Position numbers and translations under genes: made by a program
The notes under the pieces: generated by a model
The model's input: only the letters and a program-made list of their open reading frames with translations
What the model was told of the DNA's origin: nothing
Database searches by the model: none
In this document: positions 20,070 through 32,800 of the stretch, in pieces
Layout of the letters: each line of letters begins with the position of its first letter
How positions within the stretch are numbered: the stretch's first letter is position 1
Origin: Holothuria scabra
Taxonomy: Eukaryota > Echinodermata > Holothuroidea > Aspidochirotida > Holothuriidae
DNA length: 64,000 nt
Direction: 5' to 3'
Assembly: GCA_037179385.1 (NCBI GenBank)
Contig: CM074187.1
Span: forward strand, 7,068,001-7,132,000

Positions 20070-20980
20070 TCATTCATACCTACGGTGACTCCAACTAAAG
20101 GGATTATGTGGAACTATGCTGTTATTTGTAAGTAGTTGCCGACAAAGCAGTGCCTGACAATATCCCGGCATTTCAAACAACTGGCTACAGTATTGCTAGT
20201 GACCACAATGATCTCGGCTATGAACCAATTCTGATGATTTATGCAAATGAGCAAAAGAGGAATAAAACTAAACATTGCTATCAGATTTTCATTAACACTT
20301 GCATTCACCTGCATGGTCTTAAAGGCACACCTAAATAGAGTAAAATATGGAGAACAAAACAAGTAGGTTGTGACCGGCGTCCAAATGCATCTAAATCATC
20401 AAATTAATTAACATCTTTAAGAGACTGGCAATATTAAGACAAGGAACAAAGTTGCTGATTTGCTGTTCAACATATAGCAGACGACTTACCAGACTGAATG
20501 TAGTTCATAACACCTGCTAACACCTCAGTGTTAAGCCTATTGAGTCATAAAAAACAACACACAAAAGAGATCAGTGTCAGCAACTATTACGTCTCAAAGA
20601 GAAAAGTTCTTGATGGATCTCCATCTAATCATACTGTACCTCCCTGATACTATAATCTATTCAGCTCTTATTGAAGTCTAACTTTTACAGTTTAAGAGTT
20701 TATTTCCATCATCATCTTTGCAATAGAAATGTACGTAAAATAATTTATTAATGGTTGTATGCATGAAAAAGGAGAAAAAACAGTCTAACTTATTCAAATG
20801 AGATAACAAAATATTCTGATTGTTTTGCAAATGAAATAACAAAAGATTCTGATTGTTTCTCAAATTTAGTATATGTACATGTTTGATAAGTTTTTGTCTA
20901 AACTAAGCTATCTAGAGTAAACTAATGAAAGCTGTGGTAATTACATTTAAATACAATAAATTAGCTTATATTAGCTCTAA
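20070..20980. other. Intergenic, one exon-like segment
   Basis: Mostly unremarkable. On the minus strand, 20536-20490 has a strong pyrimidine tract plus TAG acceptor and a GTAAGT donor. It encloses 47 nt that can read LNTEVLAGVMNYIQSG, but no gene could be assigned (see findings). Confidence 0.35.
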
Positions 20981-20982
20981 AA

Positions 20983-21120
20983 AATGGAACCTACTGCCAT
21001 TGTGCGTGATTCTATTAGCAGTAGGGAAAACAAGCAAGTGAGCCACAACTGGAAAAAAAGGCCATGGGTCAGCTTAACTTGAAAACTGGGCTGTAAAACT
21101 CTTTCTAACTAACTACAATA
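20983..21120 (+). mobile_element. SINE fragment (body of the CACTGCC-family SINE)
   Basis: Shares with 36140, 49290, 49620 and 55490 the order: TGGAACCTACTGCCATTGTG, AGTGAGCCACAACTGGAAAA, a GGTC/GGCC-x-GCTYGACTTGAA word, GGGCTGTAAAACTC, and an AACTAACTA end. The tRNA-like head is missing here. Confidence 0.75.
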
Positions 21121-21129
21121 TATTTAAAC

Positions 21130-23676
21130 TTATAATATGAACTGAACATGAACTGATCATGTTTAGCTAAACTTCAGTAAAACTATGACTATTAATAGTA
21201 TCCTGTACCTCATCTACAGTCCCAGCTTTAAGGTAAATAAGACTTTGAAGTGTCAACTGATTGAATACATCCTTTAAGGTAGAACAGATACAGATAATTT
21301 GTGGATAAGTTGTCACAAAGACAGGTACATAGTTACTTCAGGTAAATTCTTTGGATGTCATGAACATTACTAGCTACTTACATGTCTAACACACATTAGC
21401 CAGAGGGATTTTCTGCCAATCTTCAGATAAAATGATTGAAAAAAAAAAACACCTTGCAATTTGGTTACAGCTGTCAGCTTCAAGCAAAATTTTAATGGAA
21501 GGAAAATGAGCTGGGGCCTTTTTTCTCCAAAGTTTTGTGAATTAAAATCACTAAACACATATATAGCAAACTTGAACAACAATGTTGCTGTGTAAATCAC
21601 ACAATTTCTTTCTGTCTGTACAAATACAGAAACACTCAAAGGACCAAATTTTATAAATTATTGAACTGCTTTCACAAAACCTCCTCACCTTTTTAAAACA
21701 AAGGTTTATGGGAGTTACAAGAAAAGCGTTTTTAAAAGACATCAAATTCAATCAAAAAAACTAAATTGAAGTGTGTCAAAAGGGTGGAATAGTTTGGGTC
21801 CTCTACAAAAAATATAGTTTGAAATGACAAGTGAAAGTCTTTCAAATGGTACTTCTCGTTCAGTCACCCTTTTGTGTACATTTTGCCATACCTTGTGTAC
21901 CTAAGTTATACCTGTGTCCACAAATGCTACAATACCATTTTTTTTTCTGGAGGGGGAGGTCATCTGCTTCCAAAATCTCCTTACTTAATACAAAATTAAA
22001 TACAAGGGAATAAAGAAGAGTGAAGGTAAAATATTTGCAATTTTGTATGTTAATCTACATTTAAAAAAGCTTTTTCGCAGATCTTAACATTGCTGCATAT
22101 TTCCTTAAATCATGAAAGCTTGGACTGTGTACTATTATAGGCAGTAGAGATAAAATTAATAACTTATATATGGTGTACTTTTCAACTGCTCAAATATTGC
22201 AAAATTCATTTAATTGCATCTACAAATCCACAAGTAAACACTGCATGTCTTTATTGTAGTTGAACCCCAAACAGTTACAATGCTATTATTTGGCTTTGCC
22301 AGTTCATGATAAATTGAACAGAAATGGGAGAAGTCTCTTCAAGATAGTTAAAGCCTACTTCCCTTCAGACTACAATAGCTGACCACAGCTGATGATACAG
22401 ATCACCAAAACAAACATAGAGTATGTAGTACTGTGAATGCTTTGTTCAACAGCTGTATTATCAAGAACCAGGTTAAACAGCCTGTGTAACTATGTGCAAA
22501 ATAAGAACTGAATACAATCAAGCACACTGCTAAGTGTAATAAAAAAAACAGTTAAATGCCCAGCAGACACAATGAACTCAGCCCTTCAAGAACAGCTTTA
22601 AGACACAACTTAAATTTCCCAGATTAGAATGCAAGCAGGCAGGTTTTATTGCGCTACTTCCAAGCAATTATACACCAAAATATCAGCCCCAAATCACCAC
22701 ACATGAAGAAGAAGGAAACTTTTGTCCAGAAATTAATGCCATCTGCCCCATTTGATAACCTCACACATGTACTGTGTACATGTGTGAGCTAAAAAGTACA
22801 GGGAACAATTTTACACATACAACAATACATAGTGAAACCATGACATCATCATCTGCTTAGAGTTTCACAAAAAAAAATTTCCAATCTCACACTCACAGTA
22901 AAATAACACTTACAATTCAGACAGATACAAACACAAATACCACAGAGAACCTTAACTTGAAAAATGGGGCTTAAACCCATTGAAAAGGAACAAGAATCAT
23001 GTATTTGGCCATTAGAATACTTCTCCAGCAAATGGAATGTGATCAGGATACTTTTCCACATTTTACCAATTCAATCTGTCCTTTGACTATGCTATAATCA
23101 GATCTGGCAGCCCTTTCAAAAAATGGCACACATTAAATAGCTGAATGCAAAGGGAGATAGGCCATGCTACAAGTAGGTCTGGCAAGTTGGCCTACATGTC
23201 CTAGCCTGCACACACAACTGGTTTGGCAATGAATATGCAGCTCATTTGTTGTTGCTTAGACTACAAAATAATGGAATGGTCCATTAGTAATTACGCACGT
23301 GTGAACAATTTTCAAATTCCCAGGTTTGAGGTACCAACCTACAGGTTATATTAATCTCAATGATTACTATTTTAGAGATTGATACTGTAGGCATGTTACT
23401 TCTACTGTACTTACAACTTGTTGCTGTACATCTGTTATGTAATACATTTATAAAAGGGAAGACATCCAGAGTTGCATTGGCTCTGTCCTCTCAATGAGAT
23501 AGACCCTCCAGCCATTTTGGTTAGTAGCCTGTCCTCAATTGCTCTCTTTCTCTCCAAACAATACAACAAGAGAGGTTGGCTTTTCTCATACAAACTGAAT
23601 TGAACATATTATAACACTGCCACATGATTAAAACATTTAAAATTATTTTTAGACTGACTGAAATGTGAAGCCTTAC
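21130..23676. other. Region where POFUT2 3' exons were expected; none recognised
   Basis: Searching by eye for the conserved POFUT2 blocks (G-G-P-Y, H-L-R-R-K-D-F, V-A-T-D, D-Q-W-I-C-A) in minus-strand codons gave nothing. An open 58-codon minus-strand stretch near 21335-21165, containing STLKDVFNQLTLQSL, is protein-like but unassigned. The rest is AT-rich non-coding sequence. Confidence 0.45.
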
Positions 23677-23802
23677 CTTCATTTCTCTCCAATCATCAAT
23701 TAACTCAGTTTTGTCCTTCTCATCTGTCGAGTCAAGGTGAATTCTGCGAAACTCGTCTCCGATATCTCTCAGATGCTTGGCAAAACGAAGGCTCCTTCTA
23801 GC
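23677..23802 (-). CDS. POFUT2: POFUT2 exon 5
   Basis: Exactly 42 codons (residues 250-291) between CCTCTAG and GTAAGG, phase 0 on both sides. [20 protein letters not shown] matches human RRSMVFARHLREVGDEFRS closely, and the exon ends DDWREMK where human has E-D-W-x-K-M-K. The reading frame is intact. The next exon expected (starting near the G-G-P-Y block) is not visible downstream. Confidence 0.95.
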
Positions 23803-26800
23803 CTAGAGGAAAAGGTGTGAGGTAAAGCAGAGTGTTAGACAGAGACAATAACTGATTAAACATGTACAAAAGAAAATCAGGAATTTGAGAGATAGCAAAA
23901 TTGAGGTACTGCAGTAAGGTTTACAAAATTCAATTAGAAAGAACACTGTATGTCAAAGGAACTCCAAAAACACGACTGCTAACTGCTTATTTTGAAGTGA
24001 GGTTCACAAAATTGTAAACAGGATTCCTCCTGGAAAGCATCATTCTTGGGCAGATATGCAAAGTTTGTATATTCCACTGCCAAAGAAATTTGCATTCCTA
24101 CTGTAACAGTACATGTGTAAACAGACAGCCAAAGAGAGTACAATGGTACCATGGTGGCGATCACTGATGTTTTTCAACTGACCCCAAACAACGATCTTGA
24201 TCAATGATTCACAGGTTTGATTCTTACTAGGGTTGTAGCTACCAAAGGAAACGAAACAAGGATTGGCACTGAATGGAAATGACCCTCGCCTGATTTTACT
24301 GACCCATAATTTTGCTAGAAAGAAGGCCTTCTGACCCTAACAAAATCCAACTGTTACCATAAATCAGCTATAAATTTACCAACAAATCTTGTTCAGCAAA
24401 TTTCAACCTGCTCACAAAATAACCCCAACAAAGTAGGAGAGACTGTTGAGAAAGAAGTAGACACAGAATCTGCCACTTCTTGTCACGTGTGAAGTATGTT
24501 TTTGCCAGAATCTGCCAGTTCTTGTCACGTGTGAAGTATGTTTTTGCCAAAATTTCTATGTACGCTCCACGTCAATTGATTGTGGTGCTACACTTGAAAA
24601 GATTTGCACCACACATTCATACCTCTCTGGCTACAAGTGTGATTCCTAGATACCTTTTTTACTCTAATAAAACTGACAAATCCCATAACACAAATATCAC
24701 CACTTTCCAATATTACTGTACATAAAAGAAAAAATGAAGTCCATAATTTTTCCTTTCTATACAGGTTTTTTATTTTTATTATTGCGATTATTTTAGAGCA
24801 AATAGAAAGCCAATCACAGAGACCCTACTGTCAGTTAGCAATGCTCAGCTGCAAAAATCAATAATTTACTGTGGAATGAAAAATAACTACTGTACAAATA
24901 CTGTAGTTCCCCTGTCTATGTCTCTGAGTGATTTTTTTTTTTCATTCTAACAAAACTACTTCTCTGTGACATTCTTTGACCCATGCATGCATGCATTTTA
25001 TGAAAACTATGAATTTTCTACAAAGTCAGACACTGATTTCATAAGCCTCAGGGCATGAAAAAATTAAAAAATATTTTGAATTAACTCATATTTGAAAGTA
25101 TATGCTCACCCCCCCCCCCCAGCCCATTTTCCCAACTACATGCACACTATTGTGTAAATTACACAGTGCACTTACAGTACCAAGAAGGACCTGAAACAAG
25201 AGGCTTCATAGATGGTTTACATGGATATTTTTTTTCTAACAATACAGTGAAAGTAATTGCTATTAAACAGCAAGGGTATAAGAAATGGGCAATGCTGTAA
25301 ATAAATAGTTTATTGTTATTTCACAAAATAAATTAACTGTCATTTACTTTCAGAGTTGAGTTAACATGAAACATTAACAACATAAAAAAAGAGTAATAAC
25401 AGACTGACATTCTATTTTAAAGAAAAATCTCTCTTCTTGCAGGATTTTCTTGTATTTTTTTAAGAAAAACTGGACACTAAACTAATTAACATTGTAAATT
25501 TTGACATTGCTACTCTTTACTTAATATGAAGAAAATTGTACCATGGCAAGGTATTAGTCTTTCATCAAATTTTGAAGAAGAATTTCTATACATTTTTTAA
25601 ACTTCCATTAAGTTGCAACTCACTTTCCAATAGTCTACCTGCCCATATGAGTCGTGGAGCAACTCCTCTGCACGATCTAGCATAATTGATCTGACCGTGA
25701 AAATGAAAAAATATTAAAAAAAATTTAGACAAAGAAAAGTTAATGGTGTCAGATGATTTGAAAGAAGAAAGTGTTAGTGACAACAAAACTCCAAAGTACT
25801 TGATGTCCAGCTTAGTGGAGAATTGCTGTTTTTGACCAAAACAATCTGAAATGTTTATACTTTCCCTTAGCTGGAATCAATCAACAGGGAGCTATTTCTA
25901 GATATGGCTTCTGAGTAATGACATCAATAGTTGGTCCAAAAATAAATTTGAAACTAAATTCCTACATCTGTTGGAAGCAAGCCAATAAAAATGTCATCAC
26001 CACCAATTAAGCTTCTTATTTTCTTGGCCAAAGGTGATCCTTATTAGCTAGAGAGTACTCTGCAGCAAATACATTTTATGAATGACTCATATAAAATGCA
26101 AAACTTTCATTTTTCTAACAAATTAGGGAAGATATGACAGGGCATGAAGTACTTCAAAGAGGTAGGTCATTGTTCAACCACTATCCATTTCATAAAATTT
26201 AATGGCTTGATGAAATGAAAAAGTCAAAATGTTTTCACCCTCAAAACTTTCTGTGCAAAGAAAAGTAATAAATATGGTAGATTTTTATGTTTGAACACTT
26301 CTTAAATTCCTAACAAATCTTTCAGTTGTTTAAACAGCAAATCTCCCATAAGCTGGAATTAGATGCATGAACTGCCACCACTGACTGACTAACATGCATA
26401 TTCTTGCAACTTACAGTCCAATATTCTGAACCTCCAAACCAATCATGGAGCAGTTTTTCAGCACGATCAAGAAAGACTGATCTAAAGAAATGAAAGTTGT
26501 AATTTAAATGAGAGAATCTCATCCAACTGAAAGGCAGAGAGCATAAACATAACCAAAAATCTGCCTCTTGTGGGATGAATTTAATGAAAAGTTTGCTTAT
26601 TCCATATTTAAGAGCCAATAAAGGAGAATGATAGACAAGTTGTAAATTTACCAATTCCGGCAAGGTCATAAGGTCAAATGTAACATGAAAACCGCTTTTA
26701 GCTGCTTGCACATGCACGTACAGTAGTCACACTAGTACGCTCAGAGAAGTGTATGTATGATTCCTGCACTTACACTGACTGCATTGAAATTTGTACTTAA

Positions 26801-29800
26801 CAACAGTGTGAAAAACAAGAAAGCTGCTGCAAAGGTAAGGGTTCAGGTTACCCTTTGATTACTCCAAATTCTTTATTCCATTAGGTGTTTTGCTTGACCC
26901 TCCCCAATTCACATGACCAAACCAAGTTGCAGTTTTTGATTTCAAAAAAGTTTCGAGTACTGCTATTATGGTTGTGCTGTTAAGGTACTCAGAAATGTAC
27001 AACTAGATTATACATAAAGTTAAATTTGAGGGGCTGTTTCTTTGCCTCATAAAAATCTGCCATTGCTGGTAGCATTCTTTAGTATTAATGCCAATAGTTT
27101 TGATTTCAACATTCATTTGAGTCTATAGTTTCATGCAATAACAAGTATGAACAGCACCAATTAATTCAAGAAAACAGACCCTGGAGGACATTTTAAAAAC
27201 TGCAAGGGGGTTATGGGAAGATTCCCCCTTTGTAAAGCACATCATAATAGCAGAGAAATTGGGACAAAGGTTCACAACAAAACAAAGAGAAGAAAACAAT
27301 TGATACAATGGAAAAAGAAAAAAGAGAAAACAGTAAAAAACTTAACTCACCAGAAAATGTTTGAGGGATTTAAAAAAAGGGTTCAGAGGGTAACTATGTA
27401 GTTTGAATGTCATGGGACAAGAATTCCAAACTGTGAAACCAGTATAATGAATTGTTCGTTACAGAGAATAAATCTTAAATGAGAGAGTGGAAAGAGAATT
27501 CATGGCATGTGTAATATGTGTGTGTTTTTCATGTCCAAAGTGGAACATACTGTAGGTCTACATTACATTACATTACATTACATATTTGGTACAAACAAAG
27601 TGAAGGTACCAGGTAAGTGGGTATAGACCAGAGATCTGAAACACTCACTGAGAAGTAAGTGCACCCCTTACCCTAGCTAAGGATGATCTAGTAAGTTGAT
27701 AAATAATGATCGGACAGTCTTTTACGAAAGCTATTAGCAGATGGAATTTCCTGCAATTCCAAAGGAAGATCATTCCAAAGTCTTGCAAAGTGAACATAAG
27801 GGGAATTAAAGAAAGCTTGAGTCTTAGCAGTCCAATGAAGAAGCCTTCCAGGTGCATGAATGCTAGGTCTAATAAACTCATTAAAATCAGCCGGACTATG
27901 CCCATGAACAACTTTATGACCAAGAGCAAGCCTCTGTAAAGCAAGGTTGTGCTTGATACTGATAATATTAAAATACTTTAGTCTGTTTTCGTAAGACACC
28001 AAGTCATTTGGAAATTTCCTTCGATACAAAATTCTGGTTGCCCTCCTTTGGACAGCCTCAATACGATCTAAATGACAAACATTAAGAGGATGCCAAATAG
28101 AACCACAATACAGTAGCACAGGTAAGACAAGAGTTTTATATAAAAATAAGAAAGAGTCATAAGGCATCCCGTTTGTGCAACGAGAAACAAATCCTACCAG
28201 TCTAGAGGCAGATTTACAAATATGACCAATATGATTGCTGAAAGAAAAATTGCTGCTAAATCGAACTCCTAGGAGTTGATAATTTTCAGTAGCAGTTAGA
28301 GGATTGCTTCCCAGAAAATAATCATGAAAGACAATGTTGTTAGGTTTACACCTAGAGATATGCATGATGGCACATTTAGAAGCATTTAAAGGAAGTTCAT
28401 AATCAACAGACCACTGAAAAACAGTGTTCAAGTCATTCTGTAAAATATCCTTGTCCCCTTGGCAGGTGATAGGTCTGATAATAGTGTGATCATCTGCAAA
28501 TTGAAATATTGTTGAGGAGAGGCCACAGGAAATGTCACTAACAAAAGTAAGAAACAGTATTGGGCCTAAAACGGATCCCTGTGGCTCTCCACTAAAGTTA
28601 TTTGTCCAATCAGAAGATGCCCCTTGAAAGACCACTCTTTGCTGGCGCATCCAAAGGAAGTCCTGTATCCAGAAGAGTACAGTATGTTACCTCTAATCCC
28701 AAACTTGTGAAGCTTTGAAATAAGTTTATTATGAGAAACTCTGTCAAATGCAGAGCTGAAGTCAAGGAAAGCAGCATCCACAAGGTTACAAGACGAAGAA
28801 TCCAGTGAAGAAGAAATAAAATGGTGAACTTTGGATAGCATAAGCTCACAGTTTTTTCCAGGGCGAAAACCAAATTGGTTTGTGCCAAGAATATTATTTT
28901 CATCAAAGAAATTCAAGAGTCTAGAGATATTTGGGGAAGAATGTCATCACCACAAGAGTATGAAAAAATACCAACTTGGTGGTGAAGAATGTTGAAAACA
29001 TGAAGAATGTTCACATTTGTAAACAAGTCAAAGGTACTTAAAGAGATCACCAAGTACTTTAAGGTGAAGAGGTCTCTTCTTAAGTACTGAAAGGGAATAA
29101 ATCCTGGAGCAGTAGGCACCACCCCAGAGAAAAGCACACTTTGGAAAATTAGGATGAATTAAACTATTATACAATATGAGGTAGATAATGACACAAGTGG
29201 GCTAAAATGCAACTCTTTGGGGTGGATTTTGAGATGGCCTGGATGTTACCATTCCATGAAAGGTGGTTGTCAATAAAAAGACTGAGGAACTTCACTAATT
29301 TGCAGGAAGGAACATCAGTGTCACAGAAATTAACTGAATACATCAGGCAAAGGAACTGGGCGCCTCTTAGAAGTACTAAAGAAGTGCAAAACCAGTCACC
29401 CAAAATTTTTTAACAACAGCACAATTCATTTTACTTCTCTTCTCATATTTTGCACGCTATTTTAGGACATAATGTTCAAGGTAAGCCAAGCAATTACTCC
29501 GATAGTAAATTTCACAGTTGAGGAGGAAAATGTGCATGATTCTCAAGAGCCAATCATGAAGCAAGATAGTCTAAGTACTGCACTTAGTATTCAAGATGGT
29601 GTGACTGCATTTCTATTGAAATGTCTAGGTACAAATGTTCACAAATGGGAGCCAAAAGTCATAGCTACAGCAACAATTAAAGTCAACAAGGGTTACAATT
29701 GGAGGGCTTCTGTAGGCCAAGAGGTAAAATACCCAGTTGAATCCTCATTAGAATACAGTACCTCTAAATAATGTAGGTACCTGTATTTCATGAAATCAGG

Positions 29801-32800
29801 AATTACACCGAAATTTACATTTGCTTAATTGGATCAGTTAGTTTTTGATGTTATCCTTTTGGACCCATTCGGAGAGCTCGGCTGTCACACATCTTTACTG
29901 TTTCACGCGGAGCTCGAAACTGCGAGTAGCCACCTGAAAATTCGGCCACAACAACGAGAGTGACAGTAGTTTACTGTCACGGGGTCAATGGCCTACAGAA
30001 GCCGATGCCGTGCAGGCTACGTCCGCTTTTCCGCCCACTCCCGAGGCCCGCAAATAGCACAACGGTAAAGGGTTAAAAGGCCTCAACCCCCTTCCATTCC
30101 TCCCACCTTCACTGCTAATGGGTAAAAACAGACAATGGAGGAACAAATTTATACTACTAAAGCACTAGGTGACTGTAAAATATGTAAGAATGGTAGAAAT
30201 AACCTCCAGTAAGTTTTCTCATAGGACTTTTGATTGAAAGGGATCCAAAAATGTTGAAATTGTTTTGCAAAATTTGAACATGAATTTATTGTCACCAACA
30301 TTTTCAGCATATATATCTTAAAAATCAGGTTGTCACAAAATTTAGGCCCACATATGTCAAAGTAAGTGTCACATATCTTTAGTCTATCAAATGCAACATA
30401 CAGTACCATCTGCTAAATTATCAAAGAACCAAAATCAGGCTTCGACGAATCCCCCGCCAGACAGCCTGGGACAAGTAAAAAATCACTCGGGCAACTGCCA
30501 TACTCAATGTTGCAGCCCGCTGGGCAAGTACCCCCAGCCTTAAATTTTTGAGTGGCGCAAAACAGCATTTGCACTTTTAGACTTTAAAAATTTTATGTTC
30601 TCAACAGATTTGAATTGGACAAGAAGATATCTATGCAGGCAAGTAGATTGAGAAAACAGCTTGCCCGTCGAACAAGTAAGAAAGAAAAACTTTTGTCAAA
30701 GCCTGCCAAAATGGGTTTAAAACTCTTCCCACTGATATGTAGACGCCTGACCCCAAACTTTACTGGGCAAATAAAACCTAAACTCAAGATCTGCTGTTTC
30801 TTTCATTTTTGTCAGGGAAAACAGTAATATTTTAACCTAAATACACTTCTTTTTTTATTTAAATATCATGAGTTCCAATTCAAATTTTATATAACCAGAA
30901 GTAGGACATGCTTCATTAAATTATTAAATTAAATCTGCCATAGTTCCTTAATCTTGCTATAAATTAATTAAGCTTAACTTAAGTGTGTATAGATTGGGCA
31001 ACGACCCTAACATAGATATCACATTTTGAAAGAAATATTTTTTGTTCATAATTAAATACCTTCAACAATACTTTATACTATTGATATTCAGGAGCCAAGG
31101 ATCTTCAAGCATATAAATTCCAAGGATACACACTACTATATATAAAATAAAAACATTATTTCTAGCTTCCTTCACAATGCTTTTGGTAAAACAGAAAAGC
31201 AGCCTTTTTCGTACCTTTTCTTCTCACCTGATCTCAGATGCAAAACCAATCTTTAATAAGACTTGTGCAAAAAAGTTAATTTTTTTTAATGCTGGGTGTA
31301 AATTAACAAAGATCTGTGAGAATGCACAATGCATGAATGAATTGTGATCAATTTGATTGACACATCTGAATCACCCTTCAGCCACAACAGAAAAATCTAT
31401 GCATCTGCAGGACTTTGTACAAGTCAATTTTGTAGAAGCTGATCTCTACTTGTTTCGGCTCAATTCATATTTCCCTGAGCTGCAACAATGTCTGAAGGAC
31501 TAGAACTAAGCTTGTAAACTTTCACAACTGGGCAACCGTCCATCACACACAGAAGCATATTAAATTTTCAATATGTTAACGTCATTTAACTTTTCATTTG
31601 GTACTAATCATTTTCTATGCTGATGAAAAAGAACTATTTTCTCCACCAATGCAAGAGGATCCGGTGTTTCTAAGAAGTGCCAGCGTGACAGTGACTTCCT
31701 CAATAGCAGTTTAGCAGCTCTCTATCTCATTTGGTTGTAACAAATAAATGCACACAGTATACTTACAAGAGTATAAATATCCTACAGACAGCATGATTTT
31801 AGGGGCTTTTTCTTTGTTTGAAAGCTAAAACTAAATAATGAATTTATTTTCTGAGCATATGTGTATCGTCACTTCTACTACAAGCCTAGAAACAAAATTT
31901 TGTGCAATTTATGGTGAAGGGATGAGGAAAATTTGGGGGAAACAAATATTTTTCCAAATTCATTTTGCAACCAATTTTAAACATTGTAATGAAAAATACC
32001 ACAAGACTACATGAAAAGGAACATTTGCTGTTCATGACTGTGTGAGTAAAATTTTCTTCCATGACAGTTGTTCTTTTCTTTCTTTCATTTTGGGAGCATG
32101 CTTTTTGTCTCATAATGAGTTCTCACCCATCGAACTTGCTCTCATGAATGAGGGTTATAGAATATACCCACCATATTCCCCACCAGTAAAAGACATTGCA
32201 GCATTTAAAGGGGGAAATCATTGAACCTATTTGAACCGTATCTAAAAGCAAACTTGAACTATATTTTCATTTAACTGAAACTACGTAAAGCAACTGTGTT
32301 GATGAGAAGCTAAATCCCATTTTACTCCACATATAATACTGCAAAAAACACTTCATAGGTCTATCAACATATGGACTTTCAAGGTCAGATTTGGCATGTG
32401 ATTGCTAAATTGGTGGCTCAGGGTCATGGCAGGCCTTTTTTTTTTACCCTAAAAGCAGCTCATATAATGAAAGGTGTTTAATAATGATAAATTTAAGTTT
32501 GTTAACCAAATGGTTTTAACAATTTATGGTTGGTATAATCAAACTTTTGACTGACAGAGAGATCATTATTCTCCAACTGCTAAATGTGATAGTGAACATT
32601 TCACTCCAATTGGGATCTATGGTACAGAACAAATAGAAGTAATATTTTAGGTTTGATTATCTTGGGTTCTAAGAATTAGCCATTGATGCATAACCTTTAC
32701 TGTATATCCACAATTGATAGAAGTGGGATAATGGGCTGTCACTAGCTTAAAAAAGACTAAAACACATCCATTCTTTGTACATCTCACTGAACCTCCTGAT

